IMG/VR virus record: IMGVR_UViG_3300042568_000857
Span: 1 to 61,843 of that record
Strand: one strand, 5' to 3'
Origin: a virus
DNA: 61,843 nucleotides
In this document: in pieces, positions 32,683 through 39,733 of the stretch
Layout of the letters: each line of letters begins with the position of its first letter
Position numbering within the stretch: position 1 is the stretch's first letter
Position numbers and translations under genes: made by a program
The notes under the pieces: model-generated
The model's database searches: none
What the model was told of the DNA's origin: nothing
Seen by the model: the letters and a program-made list of their open reading frames with translations, nothing else

Positions 32683-33512
32683 GCCTGCACCTCCATTGGC
32701 GTGGCGGCCAAGACAAAGAAGCCCGGCTTGTATGGGTGTGGCCCATACTCGGCTAGGGACTTGAACCTCTCGGCAAAGGCGGTCTGGAACTTGGCGATGA
32801 TTTCGGGTGAAAGCTCGCCATCGAACTCCATGCCGAACACGCCACGCTTGACCAGCGAGGCCTTGATCATGTCGGCGTGCTCCTCCAGCCCGGCCTCGAT
32901 GGTGGCCCAGGCCAAGGCCGGGTCGTCCGGCAGGGCCTCAGGCTCTGACTGGGCGGCCATGACCAGCGGGCGGGCACGTCCATGCTGGCCCATGACGGCT
33001 TGGAAGACGGGGGCGGGGTGGCGCGTAGCGTGGTCGTGGCAGAAGGCCAGGATGCGGCGGGTGAGCTGGGGGATGCGAGCGCCCTCGCCTTTGTCCCAAA
33101 GTAGGCGGGAAAATGGGCAGGCGGCATAGACGGGGTGCTCCTCAAAGCCTTCATTGGCGGCGTAGCGGGGCAAGGGCCGAGTCCAGGCGGCGGCTAGGGG
33201 GCTTGGCATGTCGATAGCGATCACAGGGATGGCTGGTCCGTCGGGCTCCACGGGCACGGCCATGAGCAGGGCCGAAATGCGGCCATCTAGGCAGGCACGG
33301 GCGAAGTCATCCTCTACAATGGTCTGCTTGGCCTCGGCCCTCTCGCCTGCCAAGGGCAGCGCCAACTTTCGGGGAATCGCCATGAAGGCGGCAGGCTTGC
33401 CTGTCTTGGCCCGGCACTGGCGGGCCATGTAGGCCAGAACTTCGAGCAGGCTGGTGTCGGGTGGCAAAGGGTGGAACTCTTCGGCGGGCTGGGTGTCTGG
33501 TGTGTCGGGCAT
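32679..33512 (-). CDS. Unknown protein at head of the terminase operon
   Basis: 277 aa, soluble, no signal peptide. It starts MPDTPDTQPAEEF, one of several proteins here with an MSxTPDT-like N-terminus. Conserved-looking features include ALPLAGERAEAKQ and VIAIDMPSPLAAA, and a His-rich patch CHDHATRHP. No family is recognised. It is first in a coupled set with DUF3310 and terL. A terminator for the preceding transcript ends just before it, so its promoter should lie in 33513-33560. Confidence 0.6.
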   Translation of the reverse strand: MPDTPDTQPAEEFHPLPPDTSLLEVLAYMARQCRAKTGKPAAFMAIPRKLALPLAGERAEAKQTIVEDDFARACLDGRISALLMAVPVEPDGPAIPVIAIDMPSPLAAAWTRPLPRYAANEGFEEHPVYAACPFSRLLWDKGEGARIPQLTRRILAFCHDHATRHPAPVFQAVMGQHGRARPLVMAAQSEPEALPDDPALAWATIEAGLEEHADMIKASLVKRGVFGMEFDGELSPEIIAKFQTAFAERFKSLAEYGPHPYKPGFFVLAATPMEVQA

Positions 33513-33551
33513 AGTGGCTCATAGCCTAGCCTCGGCTAGCCAGTTTGGCAA

Positions 33552-33588
33552 CAAAAAGCCCGCCAGTCCGGGAGGAACTGACGGGCTA
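33552..33588 (-). terminator. Rho-independent terminator
   Basis: Minus strand: stem AGCCCGTCAGT pairing with ACTGGCGGGCT (one mismatch) around TCCTCCCGG, then TTTTTGT. It lies downstream of the lipoprotein gene and would insulate it from the terminase operon. Confidence 0.75.
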
Positions 33589-33757
33589 GGCGATCCAAGG
33601 CCAGCTTTGGCAGGGCACCGCCGTGGATCTCGGTCGGCGAGTAGGGCACATGCGAGGCCCGGCCCCTGGGCTCACAAGGCTGGCTGGTGAGGGCCGCCGT
33701 CTTGGCTGGCCTGCACGCTCAGAAACACAAAAAGAGCGGGCACCGTGGAGAGTGTCG

Positions 33758-34006
33758 TTACTTCGTAGCCGTCTCAGCCACCGGGACCGGGGCTGGTGTC
33801 AGGACGAGCTTGCCAGCCTCCCTTGCCAAGGCGGCGTCCTCCGGGCTGATCTTGCCGGTGCGCTCGGCGTAGGCCAAGGCCACGTCGCCGATGCGGGCAA
33901 GGCGGGCCTCGTCAATCTGGCCGCCTGACTGGCAGGAGGGCAGGCAGAGGGCGACGGCAAAGAATGGCAGGTGAAGGCCGAGGGTGATGAGGAAGGGAGT
34001 TTTCAT
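33758..34006 (-). CDS. Small putative lipoprotein
   Basis: 82 aa from the ATG at 34006, after a G-poor leader (CGATCCACCACT). A lysine then about 20 hydrophobic residues (MKTPFLITLGLHLPFFAVAL) end in CLPSC, a possible lipobox with Cys at about residue 25. The mature part is short, charged and helical (ARLARIGDVALAYAERTG). In phages such proteins can be spanin or superinfection-exclusion lipoproteins; here it stands alone, away from the lysis block, so exclusion is at least as likely. Followed by a strong terminator. Confidence 0.6.
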   Translation of the reverse strand: MKTPFLITLGLHLPFFAVALCLPSCQSGGQIDEARLARIGDVALAYAERTGKISPEDAALAREAGKLVLTPAPVPVAETATK

Positions 34007-34436
34007 AGTGGTGGATCGGTTGAGTGGTATCTTGCAGAGGCCCAAGCCTAGCCCAACTTTGCCCGGCTGGCAAGGCCGGGCTGGCCTTTCTTGGGCGGGC
34101 AGCCAAGGCAGGCAGGCGCGAGGGCTCTCTCTGCCAATGCTCCCCCTCCCCTCATGGACATGAGAGAAAGAAAGGAGTGCTTGCCGGATTTGTTTCACAT
34201 CGCCCCGGCATATAAGCCCCCAGCGAAGTCCCCCGTGTTTGCCGCTACGGGGAGCACTGGCTTCTCAGGGCCTGCATGTCCAGCGGTGCCCGGCCTCACG
34301 GCTAGGGCTGCCCGGCTTGGCTGGCTTTGGGCAAGGAACAGACACAAACAAGCCGACCTCTAGCGGAAGGTCGGCTTGCTGTGGTGATCCTTGGAAGGAG
34401 TCGCTTTAGAAGGGCGATACTCCCGCTAGAAAGCAC
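34007..34436. other. Intergenic stretch without a clear gene
   Basis: About 430 nt with no convincing coding frame. It holds a perfect 11-bp hairpin (34349-34378), a second hairpin CCCCGT...ACGGGG near 34231-34252, and AT-rich hexamers near 34190-34215 (TTGTTT, TATAAG on plus) that could be a promoter for a small RNA or for the lipoprotein gene. Nothing further can be supported. Confidence 0.4.
34349..34378 (-). terminator. Perfect 11-bp hairpin, probable terminator
   Basis: CAAGCCGACCT and AGGTCGGCTTG flank an 8-nt loop. On the minus strand it is followed by TTTGTGTC, a weak U-tract. It lies downstream of the DNA-binding protein gene that ends at 34437. Confidence 0.55.
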
Positions 34437-34856
34437 CTATTTGGTAATGCCAAGATTCTCCAAGACCGGCGGGCGGTCAAGGACCAGTCTGTACTTTTTT
34501 GAAGGGTTCGTCACCACGCCCCCATCCGCCAGCCACTCAGCCGAGCCACTGGCAGGCAGCCCGGCGGCCTTGCGGAGCTGGCGGATGCGCTCACGGCAGA
34601 CGCTGTGCTTGGTGGCAAGGTAGGTGTCTTGCAATCGCCAGTCCAAGGTTGATGCGTCGAGCTTATTTTTCCACTCCCAACGAGTGCCCGGCGGCGTGCC
34701 CCGAGGCCTGACTGGCAGACCTTTGCCGCGCATCCATTTTAGCACAGTCGTTACCGCTACCCCGCACTCTTTCGCGATGTGCAGGGCGGGCCTAGCCGTA
34801 TCAATGCCCGCCGGAGCCTGCCAAAGCCTGCCTTTCTTGCCTCCGAAGTGGCTCAT
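34437..34856 (-). CDS. Probable helix-turn-helix DNA-binding protein
   Basis: 139 aa from the ATG at 34856, ATGA-coupled to the small upstream frame. Two HTH-like segments are visible: IAKECGVAVTTVLKWMRGKG (about residues 27-46) and a later one around YLATKHSVCRERIRQLRKAA. The protein is basic throughout. It lies beside the small terminase and its operator-like repeats, so it could regulate late genes or bind the packaging site. Neither is shown. Confidence 0.6.
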   Translation of the reverse strand: MSHFGGKKGRLWQAPAGIDTARPALHIAKECGVAVTTVLKWMRGKGLPVRPRGTPPGTRWEWKNKLDASTLDWRLQDTYLATKHSVCRERIRQLRKAAGLPASGSAEWLADGGVVTNPSKKYRLVLDRPPVLENLGITK

Positions 34857-34939
34857 AGCTGGGCATCCTTGGCTGGGGTGAGGCAGGCGGCTTGGAGGAT
34901 GGCGTCGGGGATCTGTCGGGTGTCGGGTGTATTGCTCAT
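34853..34939 (-). CDS. Short leader-type frame
   Basis: 28 aa (MSNTPDTRQIPDAILQAACL...). The stop overlaps the next ATG (ATGA). It begins with the MSxTPDT-like start used by several genes here. TATACT lies 12 nt upstream and could be a -10. It may act mainly to couple translation of the DNA-binding protein. Confidence 0.4.
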   Translation of the reverse strand: MSNTPDTRQIPDAILQAACLTPAKDAQL

Positions 34940-34992
34940 GGCGGGCCAAGTATAGGCCGGGCTGGGCCGAAAGGCAAGCTGAACAGCGCCAA

Positions 34993-35066
34993 CTGATACT
35001 TTCGTTTTATATCAGCCCGTGTTTTCTGGCACTAAGCCTCTAAAATGCGCTCTTTTAGTATCAGCC
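34993..35066 (-). promoter_or_regulatory. Operator-like repeats between terS and the DNA-binding gene
   Basis: On the minus strand GGCTGATACTAAAA (about 35053-35066) and GGCTGATATAAAAC (about 35005-35018) repeat about 48 nt apart. The second copy is also one arm of the inverted repeat CTGATA-11 nt-TATCAG (34993-35015). It precedes the short leader frame and the HTH gene, so an autoregulatory operator is plausible. Confidence 0.4.
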
Positions 35067-35702
35067 AGTCAGCCTGCCAGCCTCCAAACGCCGGGCAATG
35101 GGCGAGCCGGGTTTTATGAGAGCTTGCATCAAGTCCCTCACCGTTGGCGTTCCCGTGCCTGCCTCCTGCCCTGGCAAGGCAGGCTTGGCCTCTAGGCCGG
35201 TCTGCTTGGCGATGGCCTGGAGGGTGGCTAGGGGGCAGGGCTTCTCGACTTCGATGGTCGTTTTAGGCCCGGCGTCGGTCATGGTTTCGGTGACTTTATA
35301 CTTCTTACAAAACCTTGATTCTGCGCTGATTGCGGCCAGCGGCGTCTCAAACATATCCTTCATATTGCCCACCAGCCAAGCCGCGGTCACGCCATGGGCC
35401 TGCCCAGCGGCCTGGGCAGCGGCTTCTTTGAGGGCGGCGATCTCGGCGGCCATGTCGGCATCCCAGCGGGTGCCTTGGCTCGCGCAGCCGTCGCGGGTCG
35501 TCTCTGGCCTGACCATGCGGTAGGCCTCGGCGGCGGGCGTGCCGGTGGCTCTGAGGGCGCAGTACTGGGCCTTCTCGCCGGGCGTGGCCCATGCCTGCCT
35601 GCGTGGTATGACCTCGGCCTGGGCTGGCCTGCTAGGCGAGGCTGGGCGGCGTTTGGCCTTGGCTTTCTTGGCTGCGGGCTTGGGCTTTGTGTCGGATTTC
35701 AT
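35061..35702 (-). CDS. terS: Terminase small subunit
   Basis: 213 aa from the ATG at 35702, after a start element related to ATAACTACACACAAT. A basic N-terminus (SDTKPKPAAKKAKAKRRP) is followed by a helix-turn-helix-like unit (YCALRATGTPAAEAYRMVRP), as in Terminase_2-type small subunits, then a helical multimerisation part and a C-terminus like PTVRDLMQALIKPG. It would recognise phage DNA and recruit TerL. Reasonably sure; the family is variable. It is the first minus-strand gene after a divergent promoter region. Confidence 0.65.
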   Translation of the reverse strand: MKSDTKPKPAAKKAKAKRRPASPSRPAQAEVIPRRQAWATPGEKAQYCALRATGTPAAEAYRMVRPETTRDGCASQGTRWDADMAAEIAALKEAAAQAAGQAHGVTAAWLVGNMKDMFETPLAAISAESRFCKKYKVTETMTDAGPKTTIEVEKPCPLATLQAIAKQTGLEAKPALPGQEAGTGTPTVRDLMQALIKPGSPIARRLEAGRLTG

Positions 35703-35851
35703 GTATTGTTTGTAGTTAATGCCCATTTACGCAGAGGAAAAGTGATCTTTGCGCAAAAAGTCGTTGATATATTTTAATTCGTGTGCGTTTATACTGGTGT
35801 CAGTGGGCGCGTTTGCCTGCTACAAAACTAAAGACATCCGACAAAAACACT
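35703..35851. promoter_or_regulatory. Divergent promoter region (terS / early plus genes)
   Basis: A 149-nt AT-rich gap between divergent operons. On plus, TATACT (35790-35795) is a good -10 candidate, with a poor -35 (TTGATA at 35764, 20-nt spacer). The palindrome TTTGCGCAAA (35748-35757) could be an operator. The plus leader ends with GACATCCGACAAAAACACT before the ATG, resembling leaders at 46170 and 51425. Confidence 0.45.
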
Positions 35852-36193
35852 ATGACAGCAATCTTTGACATGATCTCCCCAGCCCGCGTGGCTGGCTTTG
35901 TGCGGGCCAATGGTCTGCTTGGCTTCGAGGCCCGGCAGTTTGGGCCGCGTGACTTCCGCGTCGTGGAGCACCGCTTGGACTCCATGGGGCGCACTGAAAC
36001 GCCCTATCAGGCAGGCGGCCAAGCCGAGGCCTGCCAAGCTGCCCGGCGGTGGGCGCAGATTACGGACACGGAGGTCTTGGCTATCGGGGCGGCCCGGTGC
36101 CGTATGGCGGAGCTGGCCGAGGCAATCCGGGCCATGCGGCCTGCCAAGCCTGTGGTGCAGGCGGAACTTTGCTTTGGGGAGGTGGTGGCGTGA
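35852..36193 (+). CDS. Unknown early-region protein
   Basis: 113 aa from the ATG at 35852 (MTAIFDMISPARVAGFVRAN). Soluble, Ala/Arg-rich, with a probable helical second half (CRMAELAEAIRAMRP). First gene of a tightly coupled plus-strand string; GTGA overlap with the next gene. Not recognised. Confidence 0.55.
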   Translation: MTAIFDMISPARVAGFVRANGLLGFEARQFGPRDFRVVEHRLDSMGRTETPYQAGGQAEACQAARRWAQITDTEVLAIGAARCRMAELAEAIRAMRPAKPVVQAELCFGEVVA

Positions 36194-36480
36194 AATATCC
36201 TCGCACACATGCGGCTTTGGTGCCTGTCTCCAGCCTCAACGCTTTTTCCGAGGTCGTCCCGGCGGCCTTTGCCCAAGGCCTTGAGGGCGCGCTTGCCAAG
36301 CTTGCCCGCCTGGACTGGCGGCCTGTGGCGGCTGGGCTGCCCACGGAGGAGGATGCGGACGAGTTTGGTGATGTTGAGTGGTCGGATGGCCACGACATCT
36401 GGCAGGCTGGCTGGGCGCGCTCACCTCACCAGCCTACCCACTGGCGGCCTATCAGTCTTCCTCCCCTTATCAAGCCATGA
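36190..36480 (+). CDS. Unknown acidic protein
   Basis: 96 aa from a GTG start that overlaps the previous stop (GTGA). Features include an acidic/Trp region (EEDADEFGDVEWSDGHDIWQAGW). An upstream ATG exists in frame but lies inside the previous gene. Ends in an ATGA overlap. Confidence 0.55.
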   Translation: MKYPRTHAALVPVSSLNAFSEVVPAAFAQGLEGALAKLARLDWRPVAAGLPTEEDADEFGDVEWSDGHDIWQAGWARSPHQPTHWRPISLPPLIKP

Positions 36481-36641
36481 ACCGCCCTCTGTCCTCCATC
36501 ACCCCTCCCCCCACATGGCCCGCCCGCCTAGCTGAGCCTGCCCGGCCTAGCTTGGCGGCCTTGTGCCTTGACGTGGCCTGCCTGCTGGTGGGGCTGGCCC
36601 TATTCCTGTTCGTCGTTTACAATCTCAAAATGCACTTATGA
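36477..36641 (+). CDS. Small single-span membrane protein
   Basis: 54 aa. A Pro-rich N-terminus is followed by one hydrophobic helix (LCLDVACLLVGLALFLFVVY, about residues 29-48). ATGA overlaps at both ends. An early-expressed small membrane protein could act on the host envelope, for example exclusion; this is inference only. Confidence 0.5.
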   Translation: MNRPLSSITPPPTWPARLAEPARPSLAALCLDVACLLVGLALFLFVVYNLKMHL

Positions 36642-36817
36642 AAAATCCCCTCCTCCCCGACCCCGACACCCATCCCATGCTCTACGCCCGTGAATACCTC
36701 CGCCAGCGCCCTCTCTACGACGGCCTAGCCTTCCTGGCCTGCCTGTTCGTGGGCGTGCCGGTGACCGGGCTGGCGTTGCTCTGGATCTGCCGTTTTGTCT
36801 TTGCCTTCACGCCATGA
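36638..36817 (+). CDS. Small two-segment hydrophobic protein
   Basis: 59 aa (MKNPLLPDPDTHPMLYAREY...). It has a hydrophobic hairpin-like end: LAFLACLFVGVPVTGLALLW followed by CRFVFAF. ATGA overlaps join it to both neighbours. Unknown. Confidence 0.5.
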   Translation: MKNPLLPDPDTHPMLYAREYLRQRPLYDGLAFLACLFVGVPVTGLALLWICRFVFAFTP

Positions 36818-37389
36818 GCCTTCCCCCCGAAGTCATCGACCAAATGGCCGACGATCCCTCCTACCCCCGCCCCCACAAGCCCAAGCCGGGCCGCCCCCGT
36901 GGCAGGCCTCCGGGCTCTAGGCCGAAGAAGGGCGGAGGCTCGAAGAGGGCTTTTCTCAACTCGGCGCTTTACGTCACGCAGTCAGGGGAGCGTGTGGCGG
37001 TGCTCCGCCTGCTCATCACTTTGCCTGACACCACGGCAGCCAAGGCGGACGGGCTGGCCGCCCAGCTTGGCACGTCCGTTAGTGGGCTGATTTGCGCGCT
37101 GATTGATGAATTGCCCGAACCCAAGAGTGTGCCGCCTGCGCCTAGCCTTGTTCCGCCTGAACCGGCTGGCGGGGCGGGCCAGTGGCGGCCTCTTTGGCTG
37201 CCTAGCGCCCTGGCTGGCAAGTTGGCCCGGCACTTGGCGCGGGTGGGGTGGGATTTGCACACTTTTGTCGGGCACATGGTCGCCGCCATGCCTGATCCAG
37301 ATCTGATGGCGAAGGCCAAGCCGCTGTTTGCGGGGTGGGAGGATGAAAAGCCTAGCCCTGCACCGCCTGCACCAGCATCCGGGCAATAA
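36814..37389 (+). CDS. AT-hook-containing DNA-binding protein
   Basis: 191 aa. Residues about 25-34 read GRPRGRPPGS, an AT-hook that binds the minor groove of A/T tracts. A basic patch (PKKGGGSKRA) follows. The region around VLRLLITLPDTTAAKADGLAAQLGTS could form a ribbon-helix-helix unit, a pattern repeated in the C-terminal half (PLWLPSALAGKLARHLARVG). It may regulate transcription or organise DNA. Its last 38 nt overlap the convergent SWIM gene on the other strand. Confidence 0.6.
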   Translation: MSLPPEVIDQMADDPSYPRPHKPKPGRPRGRPPGSRPKKGGGSKRAFLNSALYVTQSGERVAVLRLLITLPDTTAAKADGLAAQLGTSVSGLICALIDELPEPKSVPPAPSLVPPEPAGGAGQWRPLWLPSALAGKLARHLARVGWDLHTFVGHMVAAMPDPDLMAKAKPLFAGWEDEKPSPAPPAPASGQ

Positions 37390-37723
37390 CGTCGTCCAGC
37401 ATCACCTCACGGGCAGCCGCTATGTGTTTGCACCAGCGAACCGGCGGCTGCTCGCCTTTTTCGCGGGCCGGGCCGATGCGGTAGCTCCACTGAGGGCAGG
37501 CGCATTGGCCGTGGCCGTTGTAGGCGAGCAGGTCCACCATGTACTTGCCTGCTTGGCTCTGGCTGGCGACGAGATAGCGGCCCACGGCGTCGGCGGGCTC
37601 TATTAGCCAAGTGTCCGGCTCAGGCGTGGACAATGCCGCCGGGCTTGAGTCGGATCTTGAAGATGGAGCCTTGGGCGCGGGCGGCGTTGTAGGCCCATGT
37701 TTCGAGGGCTGAGTGGTCTGCAT
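37352..37723 (-). CDS. SWIM-type zinc finger protein
   Basis: About 123 aa if it starts at the ATG at 37723, after a CCACTACGACC leader; a TTG near 37632 is an alternative. The C-terminal half has GQCACPQWSYR ... WCKHIAAA, a C-x-C ... C-x-H SWIM zinc finger, which binds DNA or proteins. The N-terminal part overlaps the KH-like gene in another frame and may not be translated. Tail-to-tail overlap with the AT-hook gene. Confidence 0.55.
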   Translation of the reverse strand: MQTTQPSKHGPTTPPAPKAPSSRSDSSPAALSTPEPDTWLIEPADAVGRYLVASQSQAGKYMVDLLAYNGHGQCACPQWSYRIGPAREKGEQPPVRWCKHIAAAREVMLDDVIARMLVQAVQG

Positions 37724-38123
37724 GGTCGTAGTGGTCGGGGTGAACGTAGATCTCCCAATGGCTGCCTTCAGCCTCGCCTGCCAGTCTGTAGGCCTCTGGG
37801 CCGTAGCGGCTGTCAAGCCAGCCCACGGCTAGCTCGCGCACCTCGGGCATGGGGGAGATTGGCGGCGTGTTGAGGTCGTGGCGGGCTGTGCTTGGGACCT
37901 GCAAGCCCCAGCCGAACGGGCGGAGGAGCTGGCGTAAGGCTGCCACCATGGCACCGCCTTTGCCGATGATTGAGCCCATGTTTCGGGCGGAGGCTAGCAG
38001 GATAATTTCGCGGTCGTTAACCTTGATCGCTATGCCCGTGGGGTCGTGGGGGATGAGGGGCAGAACCAGCGCATGTATGAAGTCGTGGGCTGTGCTGGCG
38101 TCTCTGTCGTTGTCTGGTGTCAT
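37620..38123 (-). CDS. KH-like nucleic-acid-binding protein
   Basis: 167 aa. The segment MGSIIGKGGAMVAALRQLL (about residues 49-67) has the GxxG loop and helices of a KH domain, preceded by the strand IAIKVNDREIILLASAR. KH domains bind single-stranded RNA or DNA. The second half (HWEIYVHPDHYDHADHSALE) is His-rich and unrecognised. It lies in a replication/recombination cluster beside an SSB-like protein. A phage-encoded KH protein is uncommon. Confidence 0.6.
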   Translation of the reverse strand: MTPDNDRDASTAHDFIHALVLPLIPHDPTGIAIKVNDREIILLASARNMGSIIGKGGAMVAALRQLLRPFGWGLQVPSTARHDLNTPPISPMPEVRELAVGWLDSRYGPEAYRLAGEAEGSHWEIYVHPDHYDHADHSALETWAYNAARAQGSIFKIRLKPGGIVHA

Positions 38124-38193
38124 TTACTCCACTTACGCGACAAGGCCGAGCCCGTCAAGGCCCGGCCTGTGCTTGGCGGCTGGCAGGCGGCGA

Positions 38194-38574
38194 TCAGAAC
38201 GGAATTTCTGAATCGTCGCCATCATCCGGCGGCGGTGGCGCATACTGCACCGCCCGACTAGGCTTGGCAGCCTGGGCTGGCCTTCCGTAGCCTGCCTGCT
38301 GGGCTTGGGCTGGCCTTTGGGCGGGAGCTTGGCGGGCGGCTGGGGCTTGTTGGCCTGTGGAGTGCATCCACTTGCCGTTGCCGATGATGACAGGCTTGGT
38401 GCCTTGGTCGCGTAGTTCCTTGGAGGGCGACTGCTTGACGACGTGACTGTTGCCGTATGGGTCTTCGGCGTCGTTCTCGTAGATTACCAAGTCGAGGTAG
38501 GTGCCCTTTTGGCCTTTAAAGAGCCAGTCTTTGACAATTTTCTGAACGTCGAGTTTAAGTATGATGTGTGACAT
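38194..38574 (-). CDS. SSB-like single-stranded DNA-binding protein
   Basis: 126 aa. The N-terminal 65 residues (MSHIILKLDVQKIVKDWLF...) resemble small beta-rich phage proteins with an OB-like fold. A Gln/Ala/Pro linker follows. The extreme C-terminus, DDGDDSEIPF, is the acidic tip typical of bacterial and phage SSB, through which SSB recruits host repair and replication proteins. It has its own promoter candidate at 38608-38634. A role in coating single-stranded DNA during replication or recombination is likely. Confidence 0.7.
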   Translation of the reverse strand: MSHIILKLDVQKIVKDWLFKGQKGTYLDLVIYENDAEDPYGNSHVVKQSPSKELRDQGTKPVIIGNGKWMHSTGQQAPAARQAPAQRPAQAQQAGYGRPAQAAKPSRAVQYAPPPPDDGDDSEIPF

Positions 38575-38607
38575 AGAAGCGTAAAAGCTGGATTAGTTGA
38601 GGCGGTA

Positions 38608-38634
38608 ACTATACCTTGGATAAACTGCTGTAAA
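38608..38634 (-). promoter_or_regulatory. Promoter candidate for the SSB-like gene
   Basis: Minus strand TTTACA, 15-nt spacer, TATAGT, 33 nt upstream of the ATG and directly after the HNH-3 stop. Good hexamers but a short spacer. Confidence 0.45.
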
Positions 38635-38638
38635 GCCA

Positions 38639-39184
38639 TTAGATGTGACTCCACGCTTTACGGTTGATGATTTTGCCAATGATCGGAAAATCAACACCAA
38701 ACTGCGCAGCTAGCCTTTTTAGGGTGGTTCCACCAGCGGCATAAAGCGCCCGAATCTCAATGACTTTGGTGGCGGTGAGTTTGGCGTTACCGTTGACTTC
38801 GCCAGCGGCGGGTTTATTTCGGCCCTTGCTAGCTCTGTCGCTAACATTGTCCGCATGAGCGCCTAGAAAATAATGATCAGGGCGGCAGCATGTTGGAACG
38901 TCGCAACGATGGCAGACACATGTACCGTGATACCCCTCCCCTCGTGGGATTGGGCCGTTAGTTATTGTCCAAGCTACCCGATGAGTTGTTAGCATCTTGC
39001 CGCCAACACTTATCTGACCGTAGCCTCTACTGTTTTTGCCAGCTTTCCAAATCCAGCACGGCGTTTCCATGTGGGGCATCGTGGGACCGTTTTTATCAAT
39101 CTTGGACCAGAATCTCGCGATGTCTTTTGCGCTGAGGTTGACGGGCGGCGGGGGCGCGGTGAGAGTAGAATCAGAGCTTTGCAT
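38639..39184 (-). CDS. HNH endonuclease HNH-3
   Basis: 181 aa. It has the family hallmark [20 protein letters not shown], the HNH core CVCHRCDVPTCCRPDHYFLG, and a helix-turn-helix tail (TLKRLAAQFGVDFPIIGKII). The N-terminus, MQSSDSTLTAPP, differs from the MNEA starts of its paralogues, but its leader has the same promoter-hairpin layout. It sits between the SSB-like gene and a secreted-protein gene. Confidence 0.88.
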   Translation of the reverse strand: MQSSDSTLTAPPPPVNLSAKDIARFWSKIDKNGPTMPHMETPCWIWKAGKNSRGYGQISVGGKMLTTHRVAWTITNGPIPRGEGYHGTCVCHRCDVPTCCRPDHYFLGAHADNVSDRASKGRNKPAAGEVNGNAKLTATKVIEIRALYAAGGTTLKRLAAQFGVDFPIIGKIINRKAWSHI

Positions 39185-39273
39185 GGTAAGGTCATGTGGA
39201 GTTTAGCGCCGCTGCGGAGTTACTAGCTCCAAGGCGGCGCGCTCATTATTACTCAACGCCGAAGGTTTTGCAA
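39185..39273 (-). promoter_or_regulatory. HNH-3 leader: promoter plus 5' hairpin
   Basis: Minus strand: -35 TTGCAA (39268-39273), about 16-nt spacer, -10 TAATAAT (39245-39251), then 4 nt. The hairpin (39206-39240) has outer stem GCGCCGC/GCGGCGC and inner stem GGAG/CTCC around the 7-nt loop CTAGTAA. TAAACTCC and a G-poor tract lead to the ATG. The -35 lies inside the end of the upstream gene. Confidence 0.7.
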
Positions 39274-39636
39274 AGCATTCAGCAATTCTTCGTGCTTCCT
39301 GTCAGAATCCCACCGCCGATGCAGCGCCTCATCCTCCCGCCTCGTAGCCTCCACGGCGGCCAGCCCTGCCTGCCTGCCCTGGCTGGCGGCGGCCTCAATA
39401 ACGAGGTAGAGCGCGGATGAGATGGCTTTTTTCTCTGCGTCGGTGGCGGCCTTGGCTAGGGCGAAGCGCAAACGGATAACGTCGGGGCGCTGCCGGGCCT
39501 TGGCGATGGCCTCGGCCTCGTAGGCGGCTACGGTCATGCCCTCGGTGGGGCGGCGGGTGTCTTGGGCATGGGCGGGCAGGGCGGCGAAGAGGCGGAGCAG
39601 GGCGAAGGTCAGGAAAGCGTAGGCGAGCGTTTTCAT
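39253..39636 (-). CDS. Secreted (signal-peptide) helical protein
   Basis: 127 aa. A classical signal peptide (MKTLAYAFLTFALLRLFAAL then PAHA, cleavage before QDTRR) precedes an Ala/Arg/Glu-rich helical domain of about 100 residues. It would act in the periplasm, which implies a Gram-negative-type host. No catalytic motif. Possible roles are lysis control or superinfection exclusion; neither is supported directly. Confidence 0.6.
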   Translation of the reverse strand: MKTLAYAFLTFALLRLFAALPAHAQDTRRPTEGMTVAAYEAEAIAKARQRPDVIRLRFALAKAATDAEKKAISSALYLVIEAAASQGRQAGLAAVEATRREDEALHRRWDSDRKHEELLNALQNLRR

Positions 39637-39691
39637 TGTGGGGGCATTTTATCAGGATGGCGGGCAGATGGCAAGCACCGAACTGCCGCTG

Positions 39692-39725
39692 AACCGAACC
39701 GGCTATGGCCGGTCGGTTAGCTTTT
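39692..39725 (+). terminator. Hairpin with plus-strand T-tract
   Basis: AACCG-aa-CCGG-ctatgg-CCGG-t-CGGTT, then AGCTTTTT on plus. No plus-strand gene precedes it closely, so it may block antisense transcription into the helicase gene, or act as a weak hairpin after the minus-strand helicase. Confidence 0.4.
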
Positions 39726-39733
39726 TGTTCGGC

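Noticed and set aside
34190-34350. Small RNA gene in the 34.0-34.4 kb gap
   Set aside because: Hexamers and a 6-bp hairpin are present, but spacing is poor and the end hairpin has no plus-strand T-tract. Not strong enough to call.
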